Shown: positions 1-7,590 of the stretch, piece by piece
Layout: each line of letters opens with the position of its first letter
How positions within the stretch are numbered: the first letter of the stretch is position 1
Assembly (NCBI GenBank): GCA_050184225.1
Contig: JBFXAN010000208.1
Location: forward strand, 1-10,591
Source of the DNA: JBFXAN01 sp050184225
Lineage (GTDB): Bacteria; Chloroflexota; Dehalococcoidia; CAUJGQ01
DNA length: 10,591 nucleotides
Direction: 5' to 3'
The notes under the pieces: model-generated
The model's database searches: none
Seen by the model: only the letters and a program-made list of their open reading frames with translations
What the model was told of the DNA's origin: nothing
Made by a program: the position numbers and the translations under genes

Positions 1-130
1 GAATCGCGGCCCGCCGACCTCCGCTCACCCACGGGCTCGCCCGCCCTCAGGGCCGCCGGTCTGGCGTGCCGGGCGGAACCTCGCCCGCCACCCTCACTCT
101 ACCGACCTCGCCAGATACAAGGGCTGCCGA

Positions 131-1072
131 TCAAACTTCGCCGCGGAAGGTGTTGCAGTCGTTCGGGTTGCCGGATTGGTAGCCGGTGCGGAACCAGCGC
201 TGGCGCTGCTCGGCGGAGCCGTGGGTCCAGCTTTCCGGAGTGACGCGGCCCTGCGCCTGCTTCTGGATGCGGTCGTCGCCGACGGCGGCGGCGGCGTTGA
301 GGGCATCGGCGATATCCGCGTCGCTGAGGCTCTCCAGATAGCCGGTGGCGACGGCGTTATTCGCCCAAACCCCGGCGTAGCAGTCGGCCTGTAACTCCAC
401 CCGGACCGCCTCACTCTGCGGTCCGGTCGCCCGGCTGTTGGCGCCGGCCAGTGTTCCGAAGATGTTTTGGATGTGATGGCCGTACTCGTGGGCGAGTACA
501 TATGCCTGAGCAAAGGGGCCGCCCGACGCGCCGAAGCGACTGCGCAGCTCGTCGAAGAACTCGAGGTCGATATAGACCTTCTGGTCAGGCGGACAATAGA
601 ACGGGCCGACTTCCGATGTCGCGTTGCCGCAGCCGGTTCGCGTCGCGCCGGTGAAGAACTGCGTTTGTGCCGGTGGATACTCCTGGCCGCTCTGTGCGAA
701 GGCGTCGGTCCAGTAGGCCTGAATGCTATTGACGAATCCGACGAGACGGCAGTCCTCGCGCTGGTCGGCGTCGGCGCCGGTCTGGCAGTCCTGCGCCAGC
801 GTTCCCGATCCCTGGCCATCGACGGTCTGGTCATTGAGCTGGTCGTAACCGCTGGGCACGCTCACACCGCCGGTATCGAACACACCGCCGCCGAGCAACG
901 CGATCGCCAGCGTGATGATCAGGCCGATCACGCCGCCGCCGACCGTCAGCCCGCCGCCTGGGATCCCCCCGCCTCTCATACCACCCATCGATGGCCCGAA
1001 ACCGCCACGGCTTCCACGCCGATCATCGATCTGTGACGTGTCGAGTTTGACGTCGTCTCGAAAGTCAGGCAT
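131..1072 (-). CDS. Membrane-anchored neutral zinc metallopeptidase (YpfJ / Zn_peptidase family)
   Basis: Predicted 313-residue protein of the putative neutral zinc metallopeptidase family (Pfam Zn_peptidase, YpfJ-like). Seen: a short charged N-terminus, a Gly/Met-rich stretch (about residues 22-48), one hydrophobic segment (about 42-63) that should anchor it in the membrane, then a soluble domain outside. The zinc site is HEYGHH (His195, Glu196, His199). Glu226 in the downstream VELQAD stretch is the likely third ligand, as in gluzincin-type enzymes. Cysteines around the domain (e.g. the DCQ, DCR, GCG, YCP, DCY and DCN contexts) could form disulfides, consistent with an exported domain. An ATG at 1078 is in frame, but GGGAGG (complement of 1079-1084) directly abuts it and lies 6 nt from the ATG at 1072, so 1072 is chosen. 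The physiological substrate of this family is unknown. Family assignment is firm; peptidase activity is inferred from the motif. Confidence 0.93.
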   Translation of the reverse strand: MPDFRDDVKLDTSQIDDRRGSRGGFGPSMGGMRGGGIPGGGLTVGGGVIGLIITLAIALLGGGVFDTGGVSVPSGYDQLNDQTVDGQGSGTLAQDCQTGADADQREDCRLVGFVNSIQAYWTDAFAQSGQEYPPAQTQFFTGATRTGCGNATSEVGPFYCPPDQKVYIDLEFFDELRSRFGASGGPFAQAYVLAHEYGHHIQNIFGTLAGANSRATGPQSEAVRVELQADCYAGVWANNAVATGYLESLSDADIADALNAAAAVGDDRIQKQAQGRVTPESWTHGSAEQRQRWFRTGYQSGNPNDCNTFRGEV

Positions 1073-1184
1073 CAGCATCCTCCCGGCGTCGGGCGCCGCG
1101 CCTCAATGGTACGCGTTGATCATACGGCCCCGCGCTACTCCGCGAGGATGAGAAGCATCTGTCCTCGCCAACGGTCACGCGATG

Positions 1185-2042
1185 TTAGTCTCCGCACGAC
1201 GAGGCGCGCCAGATACGCAACTCGGTATCGCCGGTCTGTAATGCGAACAGTCCAGACGGCGACGCCTCCACAAGCATGGCACGCAGGTCAGCCTCGAACT
1301 CCGCGGACTGCGCGCCAAACAGGTGTGGCGCGGAACCAGACAGTGAGAACTGCTCGGCGACGAGGTCGTCGATCGATCGCACGATCATCTCGCCGCCGTC
1401 GATCGTGACGATCTCTGGTTCACCGAAGCCGGCGCGGGCGAGAACAGCCAATTCGTCATTTTGCGTGCCGTAGCGGAGTACGCCCTGCCCCGCCCGCCGC
1501 TCTGATCCGAGGTAGCGGACGATCAGATCCCTGATCGCCTCGCGCGGTGGCGGTGGATAAGGAACATTGCCGGACAGGGCGGCGCCATCCTGCGGTGCGC
1601 TGACCTGGACAAAGGCGCCACCCGGCTCCAGCATGTCGAGAACGATCGCGGCGACACGATCACGGTCCATCCAGTGAAAGGATTGAGCGAATGTGGCGAC
1701 GCGAAAAGTTCCTAACCCGGCGGGCAGGTCTTCGGCGAGGGTGCACACCCAGCGGGCATGAGCGATGCCCAGTTCGGCAGCCCGCCGTTCACCTTCGACG
1801 AGCATAGCGGCGTCGGCGTCCAGACCCACCACCTCCTCGAAGAGGTGCGCGATCTGGAGGGCGATGATGCCGGGGCCGCAGCCGACATCGAGCAGCCGGC
1901 CGCGTCCGTCCAGTCCGAGCGCAGCGGCGAGCGTATCGGCAAGTGCGACAGCGTACGGCAGCCGCCCCCGCGCGTAGTAGCGGGCGCTGCCCCGAAAGAG
2001 CGTTTCATCCCATGTCCAACCACGCGGCATGGTGACATCCAT
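1185..2042 (-). CDS. Class I SAM-dependent methyltransferase
   Basis: Predicted 285-residue cytosolic methyltransferase with a Rossmann-type SAM-binding domain (Methyltransf_11/25 group). Motif I is LLDVGCGPG at residues 50-58, the acidic end of strand 2 is GLDAD at 73-77, and a post-core FHWMD motif lies at 122-126, followed by LEPGG before strand 5. The C-terminal third is less conserved and probably gives substrate specificity; no acceptor can be named. The first ATG (2042) has no convincing ribosome-binding site. An internal ATG at 2030 (residue 5) is an equally good start, so the N-terminus is uncertain by four residues. It lies on the same strand as the metallopeptidase, separated by 112 bases, and diverges from the hotdog gene across 155 bases. 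It shares overall plan and the HWMD motif with the methyltransferase at 3610, which suggests distant paralogy. Confidence 0.88.
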   Translation of the reverse strand: MDVTMPRGWTWDETLFRGSARYYARGRLPYAVALADTLAAALGLDGRGRLLDVGCGPGIIALQIAHLFEEVVGLDADAAMLVEGERRAAELGIAHARWVCTLAEDLPAGLGTFRVATFAQSFHWMDRDRVAAIVLDMLEPGGAFVQVSAPQDGAALSGNVPYPPPPREAIRDLIVRYLGSERRAGQGVLRYGTQNDELAVLARAGFGEPEIVTIDGGEMIVRSIDDLVAEQFSLSGSAPHLFGAQSAEFEADLRAMLVEASPSGLFALQTGDTELRIWRASSCGD

Positions 2043-2197
2043 TCGTTTTGGTTGGAGTGCGAGCTGCTACTGGCGACGCCGTCAGTCTATCAGCCGCGGC
2101 CGCGACACTTCCATGCACGCGCTGAGAGCGGCACGATGAGAACATTACGTCAGGACCGCGCGATAACGTCCATCACCGTGATATGGGGAGACATCCG

Positions 2198-3037
2198 ATG
2201 ACCGAGACGGTCTTTGAAGGAACATGGCGGCGACTGGTGAACCGCGCCGCAAGTCAGGAAGGATCGATTCACGACGACCAAACCGCGCAGAAGCTCGGCT
2301 TCGAGGGTGGCTTCGTACCCGGGACGACCGTGGGAACGGCGGCACTCAACGCCGTACTGTCGCACTACGGCTGGGATTGGATGAACGGCGGTTGGTATTC
2401 GTTCACGTACATCACGCCTGTCTATATCGAAGAGGACGTGCACGAGATCGCGGAGACGGGAGATGGCAGCAGCGACATCGCCGTCCGTGTGGTCAACCGC
2501 GACGGCCGGACCTGTGCCGCCGGCCACGCCGGCCTCGGCACCGACCTCGGTCCGGCGAAGGCCTGGGACCCAACCGCCGACGGTTCGAGCGGGCCGGATG
2601 TTCTTCGCCTGATGCCGATCGGTACCGTCTACCCGCCCGAGGAGACGATCTGCACGGCCGATGACATCGAGGATCTGCTGCAGTCGGCCGGCGTCGACAA
2701 CAGCGAGTGGTATCGGTCGGCCTCGCCTGCTGGCCCACCGGTGATCATGCCGGAATGGATCTTTGGTCCCGCCCTCCGCATCATCCGCAAGCCCGGGGTC
2801 GTGCAGTTGGGCGATGAGGCCAAGCCGCCGCCGATGTGGGCGCAGCATATGCTCGTCGTCGAACGGCCGATGCTCCTCAACCAGCCGTACACGATCACGG
2901 AGACGCTCGTCGATAAGGGGCGCTCGTCCCGCACGCTCTTCGTCACCAGCGAGTTCGAGGTGCGCGATGCAGAGGGAGTGCGCTACGCGATCGGGCGGCA
3001 TCGCTCCAAGTGGTTTGCGTCGAGCCCGGCGAAATAG
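2198..3037 (+). CDS. Double-hotdog MaoC-like protein
   Basis: Predicted 279-residue protein that looks like two hotdog domains in tandem. Residues about 1-110 carry the MaoC-type helix region IHDDQTAQKLGFEGGFVPG (residues 24-42), then strand-rich sequence with YITPVY. The second half (about 180-275) contains a second set of hotdog-like strands ending FEVRDAEGVRYAIGRH. Family members act on acyl-CoA or acyl-ACP thioesters as hydratases or dehydratases. In R-specific hydratases the motif is D-x-N-P-I-H; here His25 is present but the Asp position is Gln20 and the usual HGM is VPGT, so hydratase activity is doubtful. An upstream in-frame ATG at 2183 exists, but GGGGAG at 2185-2190 sits 7 nt before the ATG at 2198, which is therefore preferred. 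ATCACCGTGAT (2172-2182), a short perfect palindrome, lies just before the ribosome-binding site. Substrate unknown. Confidence 0.82.
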   Translation: MTETVFEGTWRRLVNRAASQEGSIHDDQTAQKLGFEGGFVPGTTVGTAALNAVLSHYGWDWMNGGWYSFTYITPVYIEEDVHEIAETGDGSSDIAVRVVNRDGRTCAAGHAGLGTDLGPAKAWDPTADGSSGPDVLRLMPIGTVYPPEETICTADDIEDLLQSAGVDNSEWYRSASPAGPPVIMPEWIFGPALRIIRKPGVVQLGDEAKPPPMWAQHMLVVERPMLLNQPYTITETLVDKGRSSRTLFVTSEFEVRDAEGVRYAIGRHRSKWFASSPAK

Positions 3038-3114
3038 GCAGTGACGGCACCCTGCCCAAAGTGTTGCGGCGGCAGGCTCCACGCCACGGAATCGTCCGCG
3101 CTGGTGAGCCTGCC

Positions 3115-3520
3115 GCTACCGTTCGTTTGGTGTCGCTGCTAGCGCAGGACCGTGAGGCCGCGAATGGCCTGATCGCCGCCGAGCGTGCCGAGCGAGCGGG
3201 CGGAGCATCGTGCGGGCCGTACGCCATTATCCGCTGAGATTCGCCTGCGCGGCGTGGCTCGGCATCCTTGCGATCGTGGCCGCAAGTGCCTTCGGGTCGA
3301 CGATCGTCACGAGGCGTCGCTTTCGTTCTTGGGCCTTGGTCCGCCTCCGCCGACGGCGAGTTGGGGGCGGATGCTCTCAGGCGATGCGCGCCAGTACTTT
3401 GTCACCCACCCTTGGCTGGTGATTCTGCCCGGTCTGACGCTCACGCTCACGGTCCTCGCCGTGTCGCTCGTGGGCGATGCGCTCCGTGATGCGCTCGACC
3501 CACGCCTGCACCGGCGATAG
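3115..3520 (+). pseudogene. Decayed 3' part of a DppC/OppC-type peptide ABC transporter permease gene
   Basis: No intact frame spans this stretch, but three successive frames read as the C-terminal part of a dipeptide/oligopeptide ABC permease (DppC/OppC, BPD_transp_1). From about 3121 one frame gives VRLVSLL, then AAERAERAGGAS, resembling the EAA loop (EAARALGAS) that contacts the ATPase. The next frame, from about 3210, gives VRHYPLRF and a hydrophobic segment ending FGSTIVT, matching RHILPN and the following helix. The third frame, from 3311, gives EASLSFLGLG, PPTASWGRML, a last membrane helix and the typical ending GDALRDALDPRLHRR with a stop at 3518-3520. The second junction is explained by loss of one G at about 3311 (ACGGAG to ACGAG). 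The N-terminal half is absent and no partner transporter genes are nearby. The C-terminal match is strong; the upstream boundary and first frameshift are less certain. Positions 3038-3114 and 3521-3609 show nothing recognisable. Confidence 0.8.
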
Positions 3521-3609
3521 CAACGGACGCCGGTTGTCCGTCGTGGCATACCGTTTCGGCGCAATGACGGCGGGCCGCACGCATGCCATGATGCACCGAG
3601 AGGTGTTCC

Positions 3610-4401
3610 ATGCAGCCCAAGCCCGCCCACCTCGGCGACGCCTACGCGGCCCAATTCTCCGACGCCGGTATCGTCGCGGCATATCACCACCGTCCGCCGT
3701 ATCCGGCCGAGACTTTTCCGATGCTTGCCGGGTTGATCACGACCGCTCCGCGAACCTTACTCGACGTCGGTTGCGGTACCGGCGACATCGCCCGCGGATT
3801 GCTCCCCTTCGTCGAGCGGATCGATGCCGTCGATCGGTCGGCGCCGATGATCGCGGCAGGCCGGTCGCTGCCATCCGGCGGTGATCCGCGCCTGCGCTGG
3901 ATCCTGGGAATGGTCGAGTCGGCCGATCTCTCGCCTCCCTACGCCCTGATCACCGCCGGTGAGAGCCTGCACTGGATGGACTGGGCGGTCGTGCTTCCCC
4001 GCTTCGCCGAACTGCTGACGCCGGGCGGCGTCCTGGCGATGATCGGGCGGCAGACCACACCGGAACCGTGGTCCGCCGCGCTCGGTGAGATCATCCCCCG
4101 CTACTCCACCAACCGCGAGTTTCAGCCGTATGACCTGACCGAAGAACTGACCCGACGCGGACTACTCACCGTCCAGGGAACAAAGACCACATCGCCCGTG
4201 CTGTTCCGGCAGTCGGTCGCCGGCTACGTCGAATCATTCCATTCACGCAACGGGTTCTCTCGGGATCGGATGATGCCCGGCCAGGCGGCGGGCTTCGACG
4301 AGGAACTGACTCACCTTGTGGCTTCGTTCGCCACCGATGGCCTCGTCGAGTTGCAGGTCACCGGGCGCATCGTCTACGGCCTCCCGCACCGGGCCACCTG
4401 A
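3610..4401 (+). CDS. Class I SAM-dependent methyltransferase
   Basis: Predicted 263-residue cytosolic methyltransferase. The start is set by the ATG at 3610, with GAGAGGTG at 3598-3605 in good position. Motif I is LLDVGCGTGD (residues 50-59), strand 2 ends in DAVDRS (72-77), the LHWMDW motif is at 120-125, and LTPGG at 136-140 precedes strand 5. The N-terminal segment before motif I (F-x18-YPAETFPML region) resembles the SAM-binding lid of UbiE/Tam-like enzymes. The methyl acceptor cannot be told from the sequence. Similarity in order and motifs to the minus-strand methyltransferase at 1185-2042 indicates a shared subfamily rather than a recent duplication. It stands alone on its strand between the permease relic and the convergent potassium channel gene, 50 bases away. 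Confidence 0.88.
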   Translation: MQPKPAHLGDAYAAQFSDAGIVAAYHHRPPYPAETFPMLAGLITTAPRTLLDVGCGTGDIARGLLPFVERIDAVDRSAPMIAAGRSLPSGGDPRLRWILGMVESADLSPPYALITAGESLHWMDWAVVLPRFAELLTPGGVLAMIGRQTTPEPWSAALGEIIPRYSTNREFQPYDLTEELTRRGLLTVQGTKTTSPVLFRQSVAGYVESFHSRNGFSRDRMMPGQAAGFDEELTHLVASFATDGLVELQVTGRIVYGLPHRAT

Positions 4402-4404
4402 ACT

Positions 4405-4448
4405 GCGTCGAGCGCCGATCCGTGTGGCCGGAGAGGAACATTCGACGC
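4405..4448. repeat. Inverted repeat between convergent genes
   Basis: GCGTCGA (4405-4411) and TCGACGC (4442-4448) form perfect 7-base arms around a 30-base spacer that fills the gap between the stop codons of the methyltransferase and the channel. No T-run follows on either strand, so it is not a classic intrinsic terminator. It could stabilise 3' ends of both transcripts or be chance in GC-rich DNA. Confidence 0.3.
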
Positions 4449-4451
4449 TCG

Positions 4452-5288
4452 TTACCGCCTTGGCGCGGCGGGAATGACTTCGATCTGAGTCTCGTCGGCG
4501 CCGTTCGATTCGATCACCGGCGTCACGACGCCCTGATGCACGAGCGCCGCGCGCAGGTCAGCCACCTGTGCCTCCAACCGGTGGAGCTGATCGGCGATCT
4601 CGCCGAGCGTTACCTCCTTGCGGCTGTCCGTACGGCCGCTCGACTGCAGGAGGAACGCCGCCACATTCGCGGTGAAGAGACCGAACAGGGTGATGCCGAC
4701 GCACATGACGAAGACGGCGATGCCGCGTCCCGCCGGCGTGATCGGCGCGACATCACCGTACCCGACGGTTGTGGCGGTGACGATCGCCCACCAGAGCGCC
4801 GTCCCGAAGTTATCGATCGTACCGCCATGTCCACGTTCCGCAATGGTCACGGCAATCGTCGAGGCGAGGATCAGTAGTCCTCCGACCAGGAGTGCATACG
4901 GCATCCCTCGGCGGCCAAACAGGTCCCGAATCAGTTCCCCTACCTTCGCCGCGATGCTGACCAACCGGAGCAGTTGCAGCGCACGCAGCGCGTAGAAGAT
5001 ACGGAGAGAGCGGAGGAAGGGGACGAAGACGATCACCAGATCGAACCAATGGCTGCGGAGATAGTGCAGCCGGCTCGGGGCAAGATAGGTCTTGACGGTC
5101 AACTCCAGCGCGAACGCCGCCCAGATCACCCACCCCGCCGTCTCCCAGGCGAATTCCCATTCCGGTGGGATCGTCATCAGGACGGGGACGACAATGATTG
5201 GGACCAACAGTAGGGACAGCGCGAGCATCGGCAGATCCGTTGCTCGATCGACCGCGTCAAACGCCCGTTTACGCTGCTCCGCGTCCAT
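4452..5288 (-). CDS. Voltage-gated-type potassium channel subunit (six-helix, Ion_trans family)
   Basis: Predicted 278-residue inner-membrane potassium channel that should assemble as a tetramer. Helices S1 (about 20-40) and S2 (about 50-70) are followed by S3 (80-91) and an S4-like helix with Arg93, Arg96, Arg102 and Arg108, which suggests voltage sensing, though the arginine spacing is looser than the classic every-third pattern. S5 is about 131-150. The pore loop has the selectivity filter TTVGYGD (173-179) and S6 is about 187-214. The tail contains VTLGEIADQLHRLEAQVADLRAAL (227-249 region; heptad-like leucines), a probable short coiled coil for tetramer assembly. No RCK domain is present. 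The ATG at 5288 has GAGG about 9 nt upstream. It diverges from the SRPBCC gene across 181 bases that may hold promoters for both; I found no convincing hexamer pair there. Confidence 0.93.
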   Translation of the reverse strand: MDAEQRKRAFDAVDRATDLPMLALSLLLVPIIVVPVLMTIPPEWEFAWETAGWVIWAAFALELTVKTYLAPSRLHYLRSHWFDLVIVFVPFLRSLRIFYALRALQLLRLVSIAAKVGELIRDLFGRRGMPYALLVGGLLILASTIAVTIAERGHGGTIDNFGTALWWAIVTATTVGYGDVAPITPAGRGIAVFVMCVGITLFGLFTANVAAFLLQSSGRTDSRKEVTLGEIADQLHRLEAQVADLRAALVHQGVVTPVIESNGADETQIEVIPAAPRR

Positions 5289-5469
5289 CGCCTGCCGCCC
5301 TCACCATGCATGATCGATCGCGGCTTATCTTCTGGTGTCCACGTCCCGCGTCGTCCGAAAGAAAGCCACAAACATGATACTCCGGGAACACGCCGGCTTA
5401 CTCGAACGGGCGATTTCGAGGGAGGCCTGCGCAACTACGGTGCGGGGAGGGGTTTTGAAGGAGCCGGGC

Positions 5470-6267
5470 ATGTCTATCACCTCAGCAGAAACCAGGAACC
5501 ATCGCGAGCGACTGGGGCGCACAACCAACGCCGATGTTGGCACGATTGAGCGGGCGATCTCGGCGGCGGGCGGAGGTGCGCTCGCCCTGACCGGATTGGC
5601 ACGACGGGGTCCGGCCGGCGCCGCGCTGGCGATGGCCGGCGGTTGGTTGCTCTATCGCGGCGCCACGGGCAAGGATCCCGTGTATCGGGCGCTCGGAATC
5701 AATACGGCCGAGACACACCCCGGGCCGCTGGTAAGTGTCCGCCACAAAGAAGGCATCAAGGTCAAGCGCAGCGTCACGATTGGCCGATCGCGGGATGAGT
5801 TATTCCGCTTCTGGCACAACTTCGAGAATCTGCCACGCATTATGAGCCATCTCGAATCTGTGACGATGCTCGACGGTGGCCGGTCACACTGGGTCGCAAA
5901 GGCACCGGCTGGCCGTACCGCCGAATGGGATGCGGTGATCCACACGGAGACCGTCAACGAGTTGATCGCCTGGCGGTCGACGGAAGGATCCCAGATTCCG
6001 AACGCCGGATCGGTCCGTTTTCGAACCGCACCGGGCGGCCGCGGCACCGAAGTGACGGTAACGCTGGAGTACAGTCCACCCTTCGGCCAGGTCGGGGCAC
6101 TCCTCGCCACCTTGTTCGGTGAGGAACCGGGTACCCAGGTTCGGGAAGACCTGCGCCGCTTCAAGGCATTGATGGAAGCCAATGAGGCGCCGACAACCGC
6201 AGGGCAGCCTTCAGGCCGGGAGCACAAGACGCCGAGTGGCGTGCGAAACGGCAACGGTGTGCGCTGA
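5470..6267 (+). CDS. DUF2892 membrane segment fused to an SRPBCC (polyketide cyclase/START-like) domain
   Basis: Predicted 265-residue protein. Residues about 25-78 (TIERAISAAGGGALALTGLARR, split by a glycine-rich hairpin, then GWLLYRG and DPVYRALGI) match the DUF2892/YgaP-type inner-membrane domain with two short hydrophobic helices. Residues about 94-237 form an SRPBCC domain: VKRSVTIGRSRDELFRFW, FENLPRIMSHLESV, then strands through WVAKAP, AEWDAVI, and a closing helix VREDLRRFKALME. SRPBCC domains enclose a hydrophobic pocket for lipid-like ligands; the ligand here is unknown. The reading frame is open from 5335, but GAAGGAG at 5457-5463, 6 nt before the ATG at 5470, clearly marks the start. 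The tail after residue 238 is polar and probably disordered. It sits 47 bases before the zinc dehydrogenase gene and probably shares its transcript. Confidence 0.88.
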   Translation: MSITSAETRNHRERLGRTTNADVGTIERAISAAGGGALALTGLARRGPAGAALAMAGGWLLYRGATGKDPVYRALGINTAETHPGPLVSVRHKEGIKVKRSVTIGRSRDELFRFWHNFENLPRIMSHLESVTMLDGGRSHWVAKAPAGRTAEWDAVIHTETVNELIAWRSTEGSQIPNAGSVRFRTAPGGRGTEVTVTLEYSPPFGQVGALLATLFGEEPGTQVREDLRRFKALMEANEAPTTAGQPSGREHKTPSGVRNGNGVR

Positions 6268-6314
6268 CCGGTCAGTATCAAGCGCCCGCCAAAGCAGTGA
6301 GGAGCGACGTGGCG

Positions 6315-7487
6315 ATGAGGGCACTCTGCTGGTATGGACGGAATGACGTTCGGGTCGACAATGTTCCGGATCCTGCGATCATCAATCCGCATGACGCCGT
6401 CGTCAAGATCAGGCAAACGGCGATCTGCGGCTCCGACCTTCACATCTACGATGGCTATATCCCATCGATGCAAGGCGGCGACATCCTCGGCCACGAGTTC
6501 ATGGGCGAAGTGGTCGAGGTCGGCCCGGAGGTGCGGAACCTGAAGCGAGGCGACCGCGTCGTTGTGCCCTTCACGATCTCCTGCGGCAACTGTTACTTCT
6601 GTCGGAGCGAGCTGTGGTCGCTCTGCGACAACTCCAATCCCAACGCCTGGATGGCGGAAGGCCTGTACGGCTTCTCCGGCGCCGGACTGTTCGGCTATTC
6701 CCATCTGTACGGTGGCTATGCCGGCGGTCAGGCGGAGTACGCGCGGGTGCCCTTTGCCGATCACGGTCCGGTCACGGTGCCGGACAACCTCTCGGACGAA
6801 CAGGTTCTGTTTCTCTCCGACATCTTCCCGACGGGCTACATGGCGGCGGAAAACTGCAACATCCGTCCCGGCGATGTTGTTGCCGTCTGGGGCTGCGGCC
6901 CGGTGGGTCAGTTCGCGATCAAGAGCGCCTACCTCTTGGGCGCGGAGCGCGTGATCGCGATCGACCGCTTCCCCGAGCGGCTGCGCCTTGCCGAACAAGA
7001 AAGTCACGCGACGACGATCAACTACGAGCTGAAGTCCGATGTCATCGAAGAACTCAAGGAACTGACCGGCGGCCGCGGGCCGGATGCGTGCATCGACGCG
7101 GTCGGCATGGAATCGCACGGGTCCGGACCGAGTTGGTACTACGACCGCGCCAAGCACGCCGCCCGCATGGAAACAGACCGGCCCTACGTGCTCCGCCAGG
7201 CGATCCAATCCTGTCGCAAGGGCGGCACCGTCTCGATCCCCGGTGTCTACGGTGGCTTCATCGACAAGGTGCCGATCGGCGCCGCCTTTGCCAAGGGCCT
7301 CACCCTGAAGATGGGCCAAACCCACGTCCAGCGCTACCTCCACCCATTACTGGAGCGAATCGGCAACGGTGAGATCGACCCTTCCTTCATCATCACCCAC
7401 CGCCTTCGCCTCGCCGACGCACCTCAGGCATACAAAACGTTCCGAAACAAACAGGACGAGTGCATCAAAGTCGTCCTCACCCCATGA
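6315..7487 (+). CDS. Zinc-dependent alcohol dehydrogenase, glutathione-independent formaldehyde dehydrogenase type
   Basis: Predicted 390-residue cytosolic, NAD-linked medium-chain dehydrogenase. Catalytic zinc ligands appear to be Cys38 (AICGSD), His60 (GHE motif, with Glu61) and Asp169 (LSDIFPTG), the Cys/His/Asp set of Pseudomonas-type formaldehyde dehydrogenase. Structural zinc cysteines are Cys90, Cys93, Cys96 and Cys104. The nucleotide fold has GCGPVG at 193-198 and an acidic IDRFPERL at 216-223, which favours NAD over NADP. The loop after AVGMESHG (262-293), rich in charged residues, resembles the insertion that holds the cofactor in the formaldehyde dehydrogenase group. The frame is open from a GTG at 6297 and another GTG lies at 6309, but GAGGAG at 6299-6304 is a ribosome-binding site, so the start is at 6309 or 6315. 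The ATG at 6315 is chosen because MRALCW is the family's usual N-terminus. Real substrate uncertain: aldehyde or alcohol. Confidence 0.92.
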   Translation: MRALCWYGRNDVRVDNVPDPAIINPHDAVVKIRQTAICGSDLHIYDGYIPSMQGGDILGHEFMGEVVEVGPEVRNLKRGDRVVVPFTISCGNCYFCRSELWSLCDNSNPNAWMAEGLYGFSGAGLFGYSHLYGGYAGGQAEYARVPFADHGPVTVPDNLSDEQVLFLSDIFPTGYMAAENCNIRPGDVVAVWGCGPVGQFAIKSAYLLGAERVIAIDRFPERLRLAEQESHATTINYELKSDVIEELKELTGGRGPDACIDAVGMESHGSGPSWYYDRAKHAARMETDRPYVLRQAIQSCRKGGTVSIPGVYGGFIDKVPIGAAFAKGLTLKMGQTHVQRYLHPLLERIGNGEIDPSFIITHRLRLADAPQAYKTFRNKQDECIKVVLTP

Positions 7488-7548
7488 CCACATATCCACA
7501 CCACCCCGCCACATGGATCAAGCTGGCAAACCACGGTAGAACGAGACT

Positions 7549-7584
7549 CCCCTCCCCTGCGAGGGGAGGGGCCGGGGGAGAGGT
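7549..7584. repeat. REP-like palindrome carrying the ribosome-binding site of the next gene
   Basis: CCCCTCCCCT (7549-7558), a GCG loop, and AGGGGAGGGG (7562-7571) form a perfect 10-base-pair stem. A second purine-rich half, CCGGGGGAGAGGT (7572-7584), follows. This layout resembles the short extragenic palindromes that occur in many copies in GC-rich bacterial genomes. Only one copy is seen here, so repeat status is inferred from its form. The GGGGGAGAGG part lies 7 nt before the ATG at 7591 and is the only ribosome-binding site available to that gene. Confidence 0.6.
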
Positions 7585-7590
7585 AATCCC

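Noticed and set aside
70..87. Hairpin CGGGCG/CGCCCG as terminator for the metallopeptidase gene
   Set aside because: Only six base pairs and no T-run on the minus strand; such stems are frequent by chance in this GC-rich DNA.
1119..1124. Minus-strand TATGAT as a -10 element for the metallopeptidase gene
   Set aside because: Five of six bases fit, but there is no -35 hexamer at 16-18 bases and no extended -10 motif, so a lone hexamer is too weak to annotate.
2150..3082. 310-residue minus-strand open frame opposite the hotdog gene
   Set aside because: Arg/His-rich composition with no recognisable domain; the plus-strand frame has a ribosome-binding site and clear hotdog motifs.
3185..3520. 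Intact 111-residue gene in the last frame of the permease relic
   Set aside because: Only the part after about 3311 resembles a permease; the preceding residues are out-of-frame translation and no ribosome-binding site precedes 3185.
5652..7343. 563-residue minus-strand open frame opposite the SRPBCC and zinc dehydrogenase genes
   Set aside because: It is antisense to two well-recognised genes, shows no domain, and is the usual result of GC-rich third positions keeping the opposite strand open.
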